A program made the translations under genes and the position numbers. Positions 47,849 through 58,979 of a stretch of 64,000 bases of DNA are shown here, in pieces. Below the pieces are notes generated by a model. It made no database searches and was not told the DNA's origin. It saw only the letters and a program-made list of their open reading frames with translations. How positions within the stretch are numbered: the stretch's first letter is position 1; every line of letters starts with the position of its first letter. The stretch comes from Halichoerus grypus (taxonomy: Eukaryota > Chordata > Mammalia > Carnivora > Phocidae). The stretch is taken from contig NC_135715.1 in NCBI RefSeq assembly GCF_964656455.1, forward strand, positions 40,434,603 to 40,498,602, read 5' to 3'.

Positions 47849-48370
47849 TAGATCTTTCTTTTTCTCCTCAGAACAAACATTTCCATAGTTTCCTATATAT
47901 ACTTCTTATATTACTTTGCAATAGTATTCAAAGTCCTTACATGACTTATAGGGCCCCTCAAAATCTGGACTTTGGATGCCTCTTGGGTCTCAATGGCAAC
48001 AACTTCTTTCCTTGGGTAAATCATCTCTAGCTGTACTGACCCTCTTGTCCATCCTCAAGTGTGACAAGCATTTTCCTGACTTGTGGTCTTTGAACTTTTG
48101 TTTCAGTTTGACTGTGATACTCTTCCTCTAAATAGCCATATAAGCTACATCTCTCACTTTCTTCCAGAATCTGTCTAATACCTCTTTTTCATAGAGACTT
48201 TCTCTGGCAAATATCACAGCTAGACAGATACTTACTTGTTTGTTTATTTCTAAGTTATCTTCAACAATTTGAATGTAAACTCCATGAAAACAGGGACCCA
48301 CTCTCACATTTCTGATGCCCAGAAAAGTTCAGAAACATAGGTGCTCCATAGGTATGTATTCAATGAATTA
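47849..48370 (+). repeat. L2 fragment, right part including 3' end
   Basis: 'CAAAGTCCTTACATGACTTA', 'TAGGGCCCCTCAAAATCTGG' and later 'AATGTAAACTCCATGAAAAC', 'AGGGACCCACTCTCACATTT', 'GTATTCAATGAATTA' follow the L2 3' end closely. Confidence 0.75.
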
Positions 48371-48589
48371 AGAAAAGAATGTATACTTTTCAATATAATT
48401 TCACCTATGTGCTTGTGCTATATACATGTATGTATATTCTAATTTAATTGTTATTTAAAAATAATTTAACAGAAAATTTGATTACTTGTCTTCTCTCAGT
48501 TTAGACTAATTAATGTCTTGATACTGATGAACAAACAAACTGTTAAGTGACATATGAAAAGATTTTTATTCTTTTACTTATTGAGTCAA

Positions 48590-48830
48590 CAAGTACGATG
48601 CTTACTATCTATCAAGGCAGTGTTCTAACTACTGGCAATATAGCACCAAAAAAGAAAAAGTCTTTGGTCCTTTGAAAGTTACATTTTAATTGGACAGAGT
48701 AAAAAATAATCAAACAAACAAACAAATAAATAAATAAATAATGTCTGGTAAGTAAAATGCAGATAATCAAAATAAGGCAATGAACTAGAAAATGAATGGA
48801 TGACTAGATCAGTAAAGAAGGAAGTATTAG
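48590..48830 (+). repeat. Ancient interspersed repeat, same kind as 7448
   Basis: 'GTGTTCTAACTACTGGCAAT', 'AGCACCAAAAAAGAAAAAG' and '(AAAC)n(AAAT)n' at 48713-48740 match the order of that repeat. Confidence 0.4.
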
Positions 48831-50344
48831 TTCAAAGGCAATAATTGCCAAAATGTCTGGTTATGTCTCCTGCTGTAATACAGGGTCACCCTAGTAAATG
48901 GCTGCTGGTTCCTTTGGAGAAGGTGAGGAGGAAGTTTTGCAGTATACATTTTTGCAGCATAGAAGGGTTTTTCCTCAAGGAACCCATTTTCCTCTTTAAA
49001 CAAGGGGCTGTGTGTCTTTAAACTAGCTCAAGTCTGGGAATTACTTTGGGGGCTATGTCTTTCTATTGTCATGACTGAAGTCACACTTTCCACTAATAGG
49101 ATTTAATCTTGAGGAGTTCAAAAATTATGTTATTTCATGTCTTTCTAAATAGATATTGGATTTTATAAATTAATTTGGCAGAATAATATTAATATCTGAT
49201 GCATATAAGAAAGGACAATGTGATAAACTATTTACCCCCTTATTTACACAATTTAAATAGGTACCAGTATTACCTATTAATATTTTCCATGTATAATTTC
49301 TGAATTCACAATGGTTCTATGGCATTGGCTGGATGAGAAGTATCTGATTCAGGTGTTATCCTCAAAGAATTGCTTGGTTTTAAGACTCAATCTCTGTGGC
49401 AGAATATTTATTTCCATCACCAACCAAACCCTTTGAAAAGTATTGGAGGAGAAAATAACTTGGCAGGAGACATGAAAAGTAATAATAGAAAGTCCATCAT
49501 GTGATCTAAGGAGAATTACATATTGAATGCAAACTATATACTATTGGAATGTATGTGGAGTTCAATCACAGACATGGAAGAATAAGGGATGGTGCTTATG
49601 ATTGGTTCCATCTATTCTGGTCTTTTAACTGTCAGCTCATGGCTGACAAGTTGAATAATTGGGGAATGTGTCTGTTGTTTTGAAACAGAATGTTTTGTTT
49701 TATGTGATTTGGAGCCTGTTTTTCACCTGGACTTTTGAACAGTTTCGGAAAGAAAAATAATGGGCATCTATTTTTAGTTTCCCGAAATTGTAAAAGTAAA
49801 TTAATTTTCCTTGTGACAAATTGTCAAAAAACAAACTGCCTATTCTTCTTATAGCATAGAGCTTAAAAACTGCATCTGACCTGATAAATATATAGTGGTA
49901 AATGGTATTTAAACATCTTTATAGTGACATATGTGCTTTTATGTATTTATTTTTTTACAAATGTGCTTGCATGTGACATGATAATTTTTTTCAGATAATT
50001 ACTTATTATTGATGAACAACATAATTATTCTTTGAGTGATGCATGTATAATTTAGTGCTATACTTATGCTCCCACAGCTGCTGCTACTGAAATGCCATGC
50101 ATGGTTTTTATTGCTCTTTTAATATTTCTTTGTCTCATCCATAGATAGGGACATCTATTTTCTCTGTGTCTATCTTCCTTTTATTTTTTCCTCTAGAGCA
50201 CTATACCACTATTCCATATAATAAAAAACTGTCCAGTTACCATAATGTGGGGATGAATTACCCAAGACTCACTTTTCATGACAAAGTATAGATTACATAG
50301 TTGTTTCTTCTTTCAAAAATATCTGAGCTAAATGATAATTAAGA
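48830..50344. other. Unique sequence
   Basis: No gene or repeat recognised. Looks like single-copy DNA. Confidence 0.45.
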
Positions 50345-50361
50345 AGTTATTCACAATTTTA

Positions 50362-50573
50362 TTTTATTTTATTTTTTAAAGATTTATTTATTTATTTAAC
50401 TGACACAGAGAGAGAAGGAGGAATCACAAGTAGGCAGAGTGGCAGGGAGCGGCAGAGGGAGAAGCAGGCTCCCCGCTGAGCAAGGAGCCCGATGCGGGAC
50501 TCGATCCCAGGACCCTGGGATCGTGACCTGAGCCGAAGGCAGACGCTTAACGACTGAGCCACCCAGGCGCCCC
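50362..50573 (-). mobile_element. Can-SINE, full length, minus strand
   Basis: Tail (ATTTT)n, 'AAAGATTTATTTATTTATTT', body to GAGCCACCCAGGCGCCCC. Perfect 17-bp duplication AGTTATTCACAATTTTA at 50345-50361 and 50574-50590. Confidence 0.97.
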
Positions 50574-50590
50574 AGTTATTCACAATTTTA

Positions 50591-51080
50591 GAAAATTGTA
50601 TTAAATTGTGTAGATACTACCTTACCCCTTACATCATATACTCTCCTGAATTAGGCAGAAAGAGAGGAAGGGTGAATGAAAAGGAGGGAGGGAGAAAAAA
50701 GAAAAAAATTGAAGAAAGAATACTACTAATAAAAAAATCATATATAAAATATATTTTTTGGTAGGAGTTAAGCAATAGATGTCATTCAATGGATTATTTT
50801 TAAGTAATCATTAGGATCAGTGGCTGTTGTTTCCAGTGCTTACTCATATGTCTAATTTGTTTTTTTAAGGTGAAGTGGTGGGGAGCAGGGAAGTAATCAT
50901 GCTAAACTTTTAAATATTTTCAAAGGAAACAAGAAAAATTAAAGCCATACAATATAAAACAATATTTTCATATTATATTTGGATTAATCATGCTATAGTC
51001 AATATTAACTGCTTGGAGTACTGTTATTTTTAAAGTAAGGTATTAAATTAATTATATCATTTAATAACAGAGAATGTATT
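50591..51080. other. Unassigned AT-rich sequence
   Basis: Contains a purine-rich stretch at 50655-50720. No gene seen. Confidence 0.4.
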
Positions 51081-51090
51081 AGTTTTCCAG

Positions 51091-51287
51091 TGTTTTTTTT
51101 TTTTATATTTTATTTATTCATTTGACAGAGAGAGAGAGGGCACGCACAAGCAGGGGGCGTGACAGGTGGAGGGAGAAGCAGACTCCCTGATGAGCAGGGA
51201 GCCTGATATGGGACTCGATCCCAGGATGCCAGGATCATGACCTGAGCTAAAGGCAGATGCTCAACTGACTGAGCCACCCAGGCGCCC
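51091..51287 (-). mobile_element. Can-SINE, full length, minus strand
   Basis: Tail T12 to GAGCCACCCAGGCGCCC. Target duplication AGTTTTCCAG at 51081-51090 and 51288-51297. Confidence 0.95.
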
Positions 51288-51314
51288 AGTTTTCCAGTTT
51301 TTTAAAGCTAATAT

Positions 51315-51500
51315 TATGTTAAGAGGTACTGGGCCCTGTCCCAAACTCCTTACATGCATTATCTCATGTTACTATCATACCAACCTCAAGAGCTGAGCTC
51401 TCCTATTACCCCCATTTTAACACAAATGCAACAGGCTATATAATCAATTTCTGCTGGAAATGGGACTCAGACTCATGTGTATGGAATTCTAACTTTGGCC
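51315..51500 (-). repeat. MIR-like fragment, minus strand
   Basis: 'CTCCTTACATGCATTATCTC', 'CTCCTATTACCCCCATTTTA' and 'ATTTCTGCTGGAAATGGGAC' follow antisense MIR text. Confidence 0.65.
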
Positions 51501-51783
51501 TTTAAAAAATGCATATCAATACTACTAATAAGAGTAATATCACATAAATACAAACCCTTGGATTTAAAACATTAATCAAGAATATTTAGAAAAGTATACA
51601 AATATAATTTATAACAAAAACTCCAAATTAGTATCACTGAAGGAAATAATAAAACAAAGTATTTTTTCTATTTCTATTTTTATTAATTTGACAAACTTTT
51701 GTAATTATCTAGTATTTCTAACTATCTTTGACCATAGTCATTTAAACATTTTACATTATGGTGTTATAATGTGCCTATAGTTT

Positions 51784-51984
51784 GGGCGCCTGGGTGGCTC
51801 AGTTGGTTAAGCGACTGCCTTCGGCTCAGGTCATGATCCTGGAGTCCCTGGATCGAGTCCCGCATCGGGCTCCCTGCTCGGCAGGGAGTCTGCTTCTCCC
51901 TCTGACCCTCCCCCCTCTCATGTGCTTGCTCTCTCTCATTCTCTCTCTCTCAAATAAATAAATAAAAATCTTTAAAAAAAAAAA
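51784..51984 (+). mobile_element. Can-SINE, young subtype, full length
   Basis: GGGCGCCTGGGTGGCTCAG head, CTGGAGTCCCTGGATCGAG, CTCTGACCCTCCCCCCTCTC, tail AAATCTTT-A13. Perfect 16-bp target duplication AATGTGCCTATAGTTT at 51768-51783 and 51985-52000. Confidence 0.97.
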
Positions 51985-52126
51985 AATGTGCCTATAGTTT
52001 ATAATGTGTCTTTAAAAATTTTTATCTAACATCATGTTTACACAGGAATGGCTCTTGTGAGAGTCTATATATACATTTCAACATTAATTTTATATTTTCT
52101 TAAGCTAATATTTACTAAATGTTTCT

Positions 52127-52328
52127 TTTCTTTTTTTTTTTTTTTAAAGATTTTATTTATTTATTTGACAGAGACACAGCGAAAGAGGGAACACAAGCAG
52201 GGGGAGTGGGAGGGGGAGAAGCAGGCTTCCCGTGGAGCAGGGAGCCTGATGCGGGGCTTGATCCCAGGACCGGGAATCATGACCTGAGCCGAAGGCAGAC
52301 ACTTAACGACTGAGCCACCCAGGCGCCC
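52127..52328 (-). mobile_element. Can-SINE, full length, minus strand
   Basis: T-rich tail, 'AAAGATTTTATTTATTTATT', body to GAGCCACCCAGGCGCCCC. Perfect 12-bp duplication CTAAATGTTTCT at 52115-52126 and 52329-52340. Confidence 0.97.
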
Positions 52329-52340
52329 CTAAATGTTTCT

Positions 52341-54664
52341 GATTTATGAATATTATATTGTTTTTAACCAAGAAATCATTAAGTAATTTTATACAATTGA
52401 TTTCTAATCTAATGAGATAAAATTTGATTATCATACTATATTTTAGTATGTATAAAAACTATGTTGAAAGCAGTAATTGAGAGATAACTAATATTTAATT
52501 TAAAAGATATTTTTATTTTTCTTGAAAATTAAAATCATAATATTGTGGAGAAGGTACTTTTTTTCTTTTTTAATACTAAGCCTTCCTATCTAAGAGTGAG
52601 TTGGCTTAAAAAGCCTGTAAGGCTTTCATCAGAAAGATATGGTAAGCTATGAGATTTTTTAAACTATATTACAGTATATATTCAATATAAAATATGTTAA
52701 TCACATTTACTTTTTCATACATAATTGACTTGCTTCATACGCCATTAAAGTTTTTCACAAATCACATATTTTTAAATTTTCTTTTAAGAGAATGCCTGAT
52801 TCTTTCAGCAACTACTAAAAAAATGGTAATGCTAATCTTGAGAACCATAGCTCTTTAGATGAAACCACTTGGGTTTTAAATTTGATAACAGAAAATGTCT
52901 GCACTTCAAGTTCCAGTATCTATATTAGCCATTAAAGAAAAATAAAATCACCAACTACTATAATAAAGGAATATACACATCATCACACATTAAATTACTA
53001 ACTGCACTAAACACTACCAATCAAAATTTTTAGGATGAAACAGGTGAGAAAAAATGGGAAGAAAAATGAAGTCTTGAACACGGTTTGTATAATTATGGAA
53101 AAACATGTCCAGATAATGCTGATAGGCTATTAATATCTGTCTACCCTTTCAAGACATGATTTGTATCAATTAAGTTAATATTCCACTCCCACAGTTATGA
53201 AGCCTCATTCCTGCCCTTTTTTATATTGACCTTGTATCTTGTTAAGCATTTCTTTCTGTTCCATAGCAACCTAGACTATGAAAATGATTGTTATATCCTT
53301 TCTTGTCACCAAAATTCTCCTTTCCTTACATATTATAAATCTTTAATAGCTCACATTTATCATCACTGATGAGTAAAAAATATTTTGCCAAGACAAACTA
53401 TGCATGATAGGAGACATTTATTTGATCCATTGCTATATAATCAAAGATAATTCAGATTATGGCTGCACTATCCTAGTGAAATACTGCCTCATTTAATACA
53501 TTTCCTTGAATAGGTCTGCATTAAGATGCACATATTAACTGGAATTACTATTACTTGTTATTCTCATATTATTCTATTTTCTCCATGAATTTGGTTGGGA
53601 GGCCTCGCCAAGTTAGAGCACTAAAATGCAGTACACAGATTTTCTATTAAAAAGGGAAATTTGTACTTTATACATTCTCCCATATTTTATATTTATTGCC
53701 ATAATAATTTGCATGTTTCTGTTTGTGTGTGAGTATATATAGCTGTAAGTATTGCCCATATTTGTCCTTTGCATTAATGAACTAGTCTTTTATTGCATTT
53801 GTAAATTACAAAGAAAATGGAAAGTAGGAGAACTTTTTTTTATTTGCATCTAGCTACTGCGCTGAGAAACATTCAGGAAAATATAGTGTAACATTAAAAG
53901 TAGTAGACATCAGTTATAAATCCAGTCATTAGTTGGCACAAAGCTGTTCTTGCAGTAATGGCTAGCCAACTTATTTCAACAAATGCTCCCTTTAGAATTT
54001 CTTTTAATATTGTTTTGTAAACTAATCTTTGGTTACGTAAGGGTGGAGTTAATTAAGCAAGTGCTACTTTGTAAAGAGAGCATGTAAAAAGCAATAAAAT
54101 GTTTCCTACAGTGCTGATTAAGACTGAGGGCACTTTTCTTAATATAACTTGTATACAAAGTATAAAAGCATTTGCAGAACAGCTTCTGTGCTTGTAATGT
54201 ATCTATGTGGTTTGCCCCATTTTAGATTGTCATGGCAAGCAGGCCGGCCAAGGAATTGTTGGCTACATTCTTGCTTTTCATTTTGATAAATAGTATATTT
54301 ATTCTATACATGGAACTCAACTTCCATAGCTCCAGTACTCTGTAAGGTTGCTTTCATCTCCATTGCCCCCAAATAACCCAATATGCAATTAGAGGAGATG
54401 AGAGGTAAGGGAATAAAAAATAAGAAATGCAGCCCAAATTAAATATAACTAATGTCTGTATGTTCAATATATCCTTGTATCTGTATATACTGATTAGCTA
54501 TAAGATATGACATACAAATGAAACAAACACCAAAATTTCATTTCATTCAATATTCAAGTTCAGTATGTAAATGTAAAACAAATAAGGTAGTTTCTTGGCC
54601 ACTGCAAACAGTAAAATTATCCTGTAGCTGAATGGCAGTGGTTGAGCAGATTTTCTCATATCAC
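52341..54664. other. Unique AT-rich sequence
   Basis: Longest stretch in the window (2.3 kb) without a recognisable repeat or gene. The part 53880-54270 is less simple in composition and is a candidate for conserved noncoding DNA. Confidence 0.5.
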
Positions 54665-54730
54665 AGAAAAAAAGAAAAAGAAAAGAAAAGAGAAGGGAAG
54701 GGAAGGAAGAAAGGAAAGGAAAAGAAAGAG

Positions 54731-54776
<46 letters not shown>

Positions 54777-54794
54777 CAGAAAGAAAGAAAGAAA

Positions 54795-54867
<73 letters not shown>

Positions 54868-54952
54868 AGAAAGAAAGAAAAGAGAAAAGAAAAAGAGAAA
54901 GAGAGAGAGGGAGAAGGAGGGAGGGAGGGAGGAAGGAAGGAAGGAAAAGAAA
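54665..54952. repeat. Polypurine (GAAA)n/(GGAA)n tract, 288 nt
   Basis: Only A and G on the plus strand except one C at 54777. Built of GAAA units in the middle, with GGGA/GGAA units at both ends. Long translated frames through it on both strands are only simple repeats (K/E/R or F/S/L) and are not genes. Confidence 0.97.
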
Positions 54953-55276
54953 TGCAAGAAGCAAAGGATGAAGGGACTAGATCCAAAAGATTAAGGAGAT
55001 GTAATATAAACTCAATTAACTATCAACTACAAGAATGTTAAGGTAGTTTAAAACATTCAAACATGACATAGCTATAAGAAATAATGTTTGGCTTCCTCTG
55101 TGGCATGTGAACATCTATATCACTATTTGTGTTAGATTTTGTTTTTGTCCAGAATATTCAGAAATCCATTCTTTGTAGCCTCTCAGTAGGGGGTGGGGGC
55201 ATTTCAGTCACAATTGACAACTTTGTCCATATAACTTATTTAAGCTAATGAAATATGAAACTGACATGGGCCAATT
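54953..55276. other. Unassigned sequence
   Basis: Nothing recognised. Confidence 0.4.
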
Positions 55277-55293
55277 CCAAACAAAATATTTTA

Positions 55294-55462
55294 TTTTAGT
55301 TTTTTAAAGATTTTATTTATTTGTCAGAGAGAGAGAACAAGCAGGGGAGTGACAAGGAGAGGGAGAAGCAGGGAGCTGGATTCAGGACTCGATCCCAGGA
55401 CCCTGGGATCATGACATGAGCTGAAGGCAGGTGCTTAACCGACTGAGCCACCCAGGCGTCTC
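55294..55462 (-). mobile_element. Can-SINE with internal deletion, minus strand
   Basis: Tail to GAGCCACCCAGGCGTCTC; about 30 bases of the middle are missing around 'AAGCAGGGAGCTGGATTCAG'. 17-bp duplication with two mismatches (CCAAACAAAATATTTTA) at 55277-55293 and 55463-55479. Confidence 0.94.
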
Positions 55463-55539
55463 CCAAATAGAATATTTTAAAAATAATGTATCCCCACCAT
55501 CTCTCATTTCCTTCTTGCATCAAACAAGCCATGTTGTAG

Positions 55540-55815
55540 AGGTTCATAGGGGAAGGGAGGGAAAACGGAATGGAAAGAAATCAGAAAGGAAGACAAACCA
55601 TGGAAGACTCTCAACTATAGGAAACAAACTGAGGGTTGCTGGAGGGGAGTTGGTGGGGGCATGGGATAATTGGGTGATGGGCATTAAGGAGGGCACATGA
55701 TGTGATGAGCACTGGGTGTTATATGCAACTGATGAATTACTGAACGCTACATCTGAAACTAATGATGTATTGTATGTTGGCTAGTTGAATTTAAATTTTT
55801 ATAAAATTTAAACCA
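55540..55815 (+). mobile_element. L1 3' UTR end, 5'-truncated
   Basis: 'GAAACAAACTGAGGGTTGCT', 'GGGTGATGGGCATTAAGGAG', 'TGATGAGCACTGGGTGTTAT' and 'GAAACTAATGATGTATTGTA' are carnivore L1 3' UTR. Confidence 0.93.
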
Positions 55816-56085
55816 AGTCACAGAGAGGGGCTATTCTTTAACCTGGATGTTTGAATGAAAGAATTTAGCATTAGAGACACAACTGACTTACCTAAAACAT
55901 GAGCAAGAAGTAGACCTTTGTTTTAAATCTCTGAAAAATATTTCATGTTCAGTCTAAATGAGCATAATTTAGATCATTCTTCCTGAAATACACCACATTA
56001 GAATGACAGTGTAGATAGTGTCTCTGAATTTCATATTGTGTCTTTAAAACACAGTATGCTTTAAACTTCCAGCTTTAGCTCTAGT
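55815..56085. other. Unassigned sequence
   Basis: Nothing recognised. Confidence 0.4.
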
Positions 56086-57190
56086 ATATAAAATGCTTGG
56101 ATTTCTCATGACTATCCTTAAGCAAGAAAAAAGATTAATACTTCGAAAAATCAATGAATTTCACTGGACTCATCAGAGAATTGAGGTTGGAGGGCAACCA
56201 TTATCCCAATATCAAGAGACAGGCATATGCAGAGAATTACAGCTGAGATCTGCTCCCCAGAAGCAGCAGCCACTGGAGCTATAAGTGAGTGAGAACATGT
56301 AATTGGTAACTTTGGCAAATCCTTGGAGCTAATTTATACTAGTGTGAGATAGAGAAACTCCTGGTGGGGGCGGGGAATAGACTTAGGGGAACGTGCCCTT
56401 TGTGGGGTTTATTTCCAGTATTTTACTTCTCAATGTTCTTACAGTGAAGACTCAAGGAAAAAAAAAATGAAAAGAAAAAATCTTGACTCTGGCGAGGGAG
56501 GGAAAAATTAACCATTTAATAATATATCCACAGTATTCCCCATAACACAGGTTACTCTCCACAGGAAAATAATTTACCAGAATCTTCTTCTTCATCAAGG
56601 GAAGGGCATTTACCAAACTCTAGCTCACTCTTCCTTTCCTATCTGAATACCTGAGGAGAAGAAAAGCTAAGAAACACTTGAGAAGTTATCAGCCCAGGGA
56701 CTCATACCCCTAAAAATCTGAGGTTTCATCATAAAATTATAAAGCATTTTTCCTTGCTAACACATTATCACCATATGAAGAAGTCTCCTGTATATTAACA
56801 ACGGATTTCAGCTGAAAGAGCTGCAAACCACATCCTCTACTTCAGGGGGAGTTCTTAGGGAAACCCAAGAGAACAAAAGAGCCAAAAGCAAGGACAATAA
56901 TGAATTTTGAACTTCTGGCATTCACTGTTATATCAAAAATTAAACACAATCCAAGTTCTATTCAAATTTACATGAAACCTCACACTAAATATCTTTTACC
57001 TCTGTTCCTATTACCCAAAATATCATGCCTGACCTTCAACAACAAATTACAAGACATTCTACCAGGCAAGTAAAAACACATTCAGAAGAGATAGTAGCAT
57101 CAGAACCACATTCAAATATGAGAGACTTTGGAAATACCAGACCAGGAATTTAAAGTAACTATGATTAATTAGTCAAGAAAACTAGTGGAT
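56085..57190 (+). mobile_element. Old L1 5' UTR region
   Basis: 'CACTGGACTCATCAGAGAAT', 'GGAAGGGCATTTACCAAACT', 'TACCTGAGGAGAAGAAAAGC', 'AAAAATCTGAGGTTTCATCA', 'GAGTTCTTAGGGAAACCCAA' and 'AATATCATGCCTGACCTTCA' follow the order of an old mammalian L1 5' UTR. Confidence 0.65.
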
Positions 57191-57640
57191 AAGGTAAAAA
57201 ACAAGATGTCTTTCCATAAGTGAACAGATAAACTGTGATAATTCCATATAATGCAACATTATTCAATGATTTTTTTTCAAAAAAGAGGTATCAAGTCATA
57301 AAAAGGTAGGGACAAATCTTAAACATATAGTAAGTGAAAGAAGCCAGTTCGAAAATATGACATACTGTATGATTCCAATTATATGACATTTTGGAAAAGA
57401 CAAAATTATTGAGATAGTAAAAAGACTAGTGGCTTCCAAGGGAGAGAGAAAATGGAGGAGGGGGAAGGTGAGGGTTGAATAGGTAAACCACAGAGAATCT
57501 TTGGGCTGATACAACTGTTACCTAAGTTAGTGTAATGTTGGATACATGACACCATGCCATTTGCCACAACCATAGAACTTTACATCATAAAGAGTGAATC
57601 TTATGGTTGCAATATTTTGAAGCTCATTTAAGATGAGGAG
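57190..57640 (+). mobile_element. Old L1 3' end, directly after the 5' UTR region
   Basis: 'CATACTGTATGATTCCAATT', 'ATATGACATTTTGGAAAAGA' and 'AGTAAAAAGACTAGTGGCTT', then 'CCATAGAACTTTACATCATA' are ORF2 end and 3' UTR of an old L1. Same strand as the preceding feature; ORF1 and nearly all ORF2 are absent between them. Confidence 0.75.
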
Positions 57641-58259
57641 ATCTCAGGGTTGAATGCAGATTGGGACCAGAAAATCTACCTGTATGAAAAATGTATGAAA
57701 CAACCTCACTGAAGGGGGAAAAGTGCTTCTCTGAGTAATGTTGGAAAGAAGTGGAGACTAAGGTTAAAGCATCATGAACTACACACAAGCACTGCATTCT
57801 AGTTGGTAAAGCTATTCCTTGCAGGAGCATAATTCAGGTTAGCAGTTCTGATACTGCTGCACATGCATAACGGAAATGAACAATTAAACATGCGTAAGAC
57901 AAGTGCTAGGAGCCAGGGTTCTCAACTATTGGAATGAGAGATAAGCATTGGAGGAGGAAGATAGAATGATCCATATGGTAATGGATTAGTTTTGAAGATA
58001 CCTAGATAAACTGGGTCTGACTACATACAGATACAGATCATTAAGTGGCGGAGTCATTATATATGTGTAAATACATGAGTTAGTATACACACACATATTT
58101 CCTGGTCTGTCAGCTAAGGAGGCCTAGAAGCAACAATATCCCAGTAGCAACAAGCACACCTGTAATCCAGGTCTTATTTTCTAATACGATTCTTTAATAA
58201 AAGGATCTAGGGTGACTCAAATAAATGGCTGATTCAGTGAATGGGATGAGAAATATATA
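57640..58259 (+). repeat. Probable old repeat (unassigned)
   Basis: 'GGACCAGAAAATCTACCTGT', 'GGAAAGAAGTGGAGACTAAG' and 'GGTCTGACTACATACAGATA' look like a diverged LINE 3' UTR or other dispersed repeat; not certain. It continues after the SINE at 58270. Confidence 0.35.
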
Positions 58260-58269
58260 AAATAAGTCT

Positions 58270-58469
58270 AGGGGCACCTGGATGGCTCAGTTGGTTGAGT
58301 GTCTGGCTCTTGATTTTGGCTCAGGTCATGATTTCAGCATCCTGGGATCGAGCCCCACATCAGGATCTGTGCTCAGTGGAGAGTCTGCTTTAGAATTCTC
58401 TCTCCCTTTGTCCCTCTCCCCACGTGATCACTCTCTCTCTCTAAAATAAATAAATAGAAAATTTTAAAA
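58270..58469 (+). mobile_element. Can-SINE, full length, older subtype
   Basis: GGGGCACCTGGATGGCTCAG head, 'GTGTCTGGCTCTTGATTTTG' subtype text, tail AAAATAAATAAATAG. Target duplication AAATAAGTCT at 58260-58269 and 58470-58479. Confidence 0.95.
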
Positions 58470-58659
58470 AAATAAGTCTTAAGAAGTCTGTAGTGCCATC
58501 AAATAAGGACTAGCTAAAAAACACATTAATGTAAGTATGCCCAAGATACACAGGAGAGAACTAAATGAGCTCTCAATGGCCAAAGCTGGAATGGTGACCA
58601 ACAGAATAGTGTTAGGTTTTTAACCCAGAGTATAAAATAAATATCAAGTCTCTACAGAA

Positions 58660-58763
58660 ATAAGGAAGGAAGGAAAGAAGAAGGAAGGAAAGAAGGAAGA
58701 GAGGGAGGGAGGGCAAACATAAAAATACCCCCCCACACACACCCACACATATACACACACACA
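58660..58763. repeat. (GGAA)n and (AC)n simple repeats
   Basis: Purine run of GGAA/AGAA units at 58662-58712, then C-rich and AC units at 58727-58763. Confidence 0.9.
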
Positions 58764-58979
58764 GAGATAGTATCATTGTTTCAGAAATCTACTCATAGTC
58801 AAAGGGTAAAATACTCTGAAAACAGATTCTGAAAACAAAAAGAGGGGAAAGCTGAGAATTTTCATTTGCTAGGGCAAAGGCGAAAGGCATAAAGTGTAAA
58901 ATGTCTGATTAGGGTTCTAGCAAATGCAGAGATAGGATAGAACCAGGTGATGGGGTACATTAAAAATGAGGCAAAGTCT

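Noticed and set aside
54543..54994. Long open frames on both strands (up to 147 codons)
   Set aside because: They are translations of the purine tract: K/E/R on one strand, F/S/L on the other. No start context, domain or codon bias.
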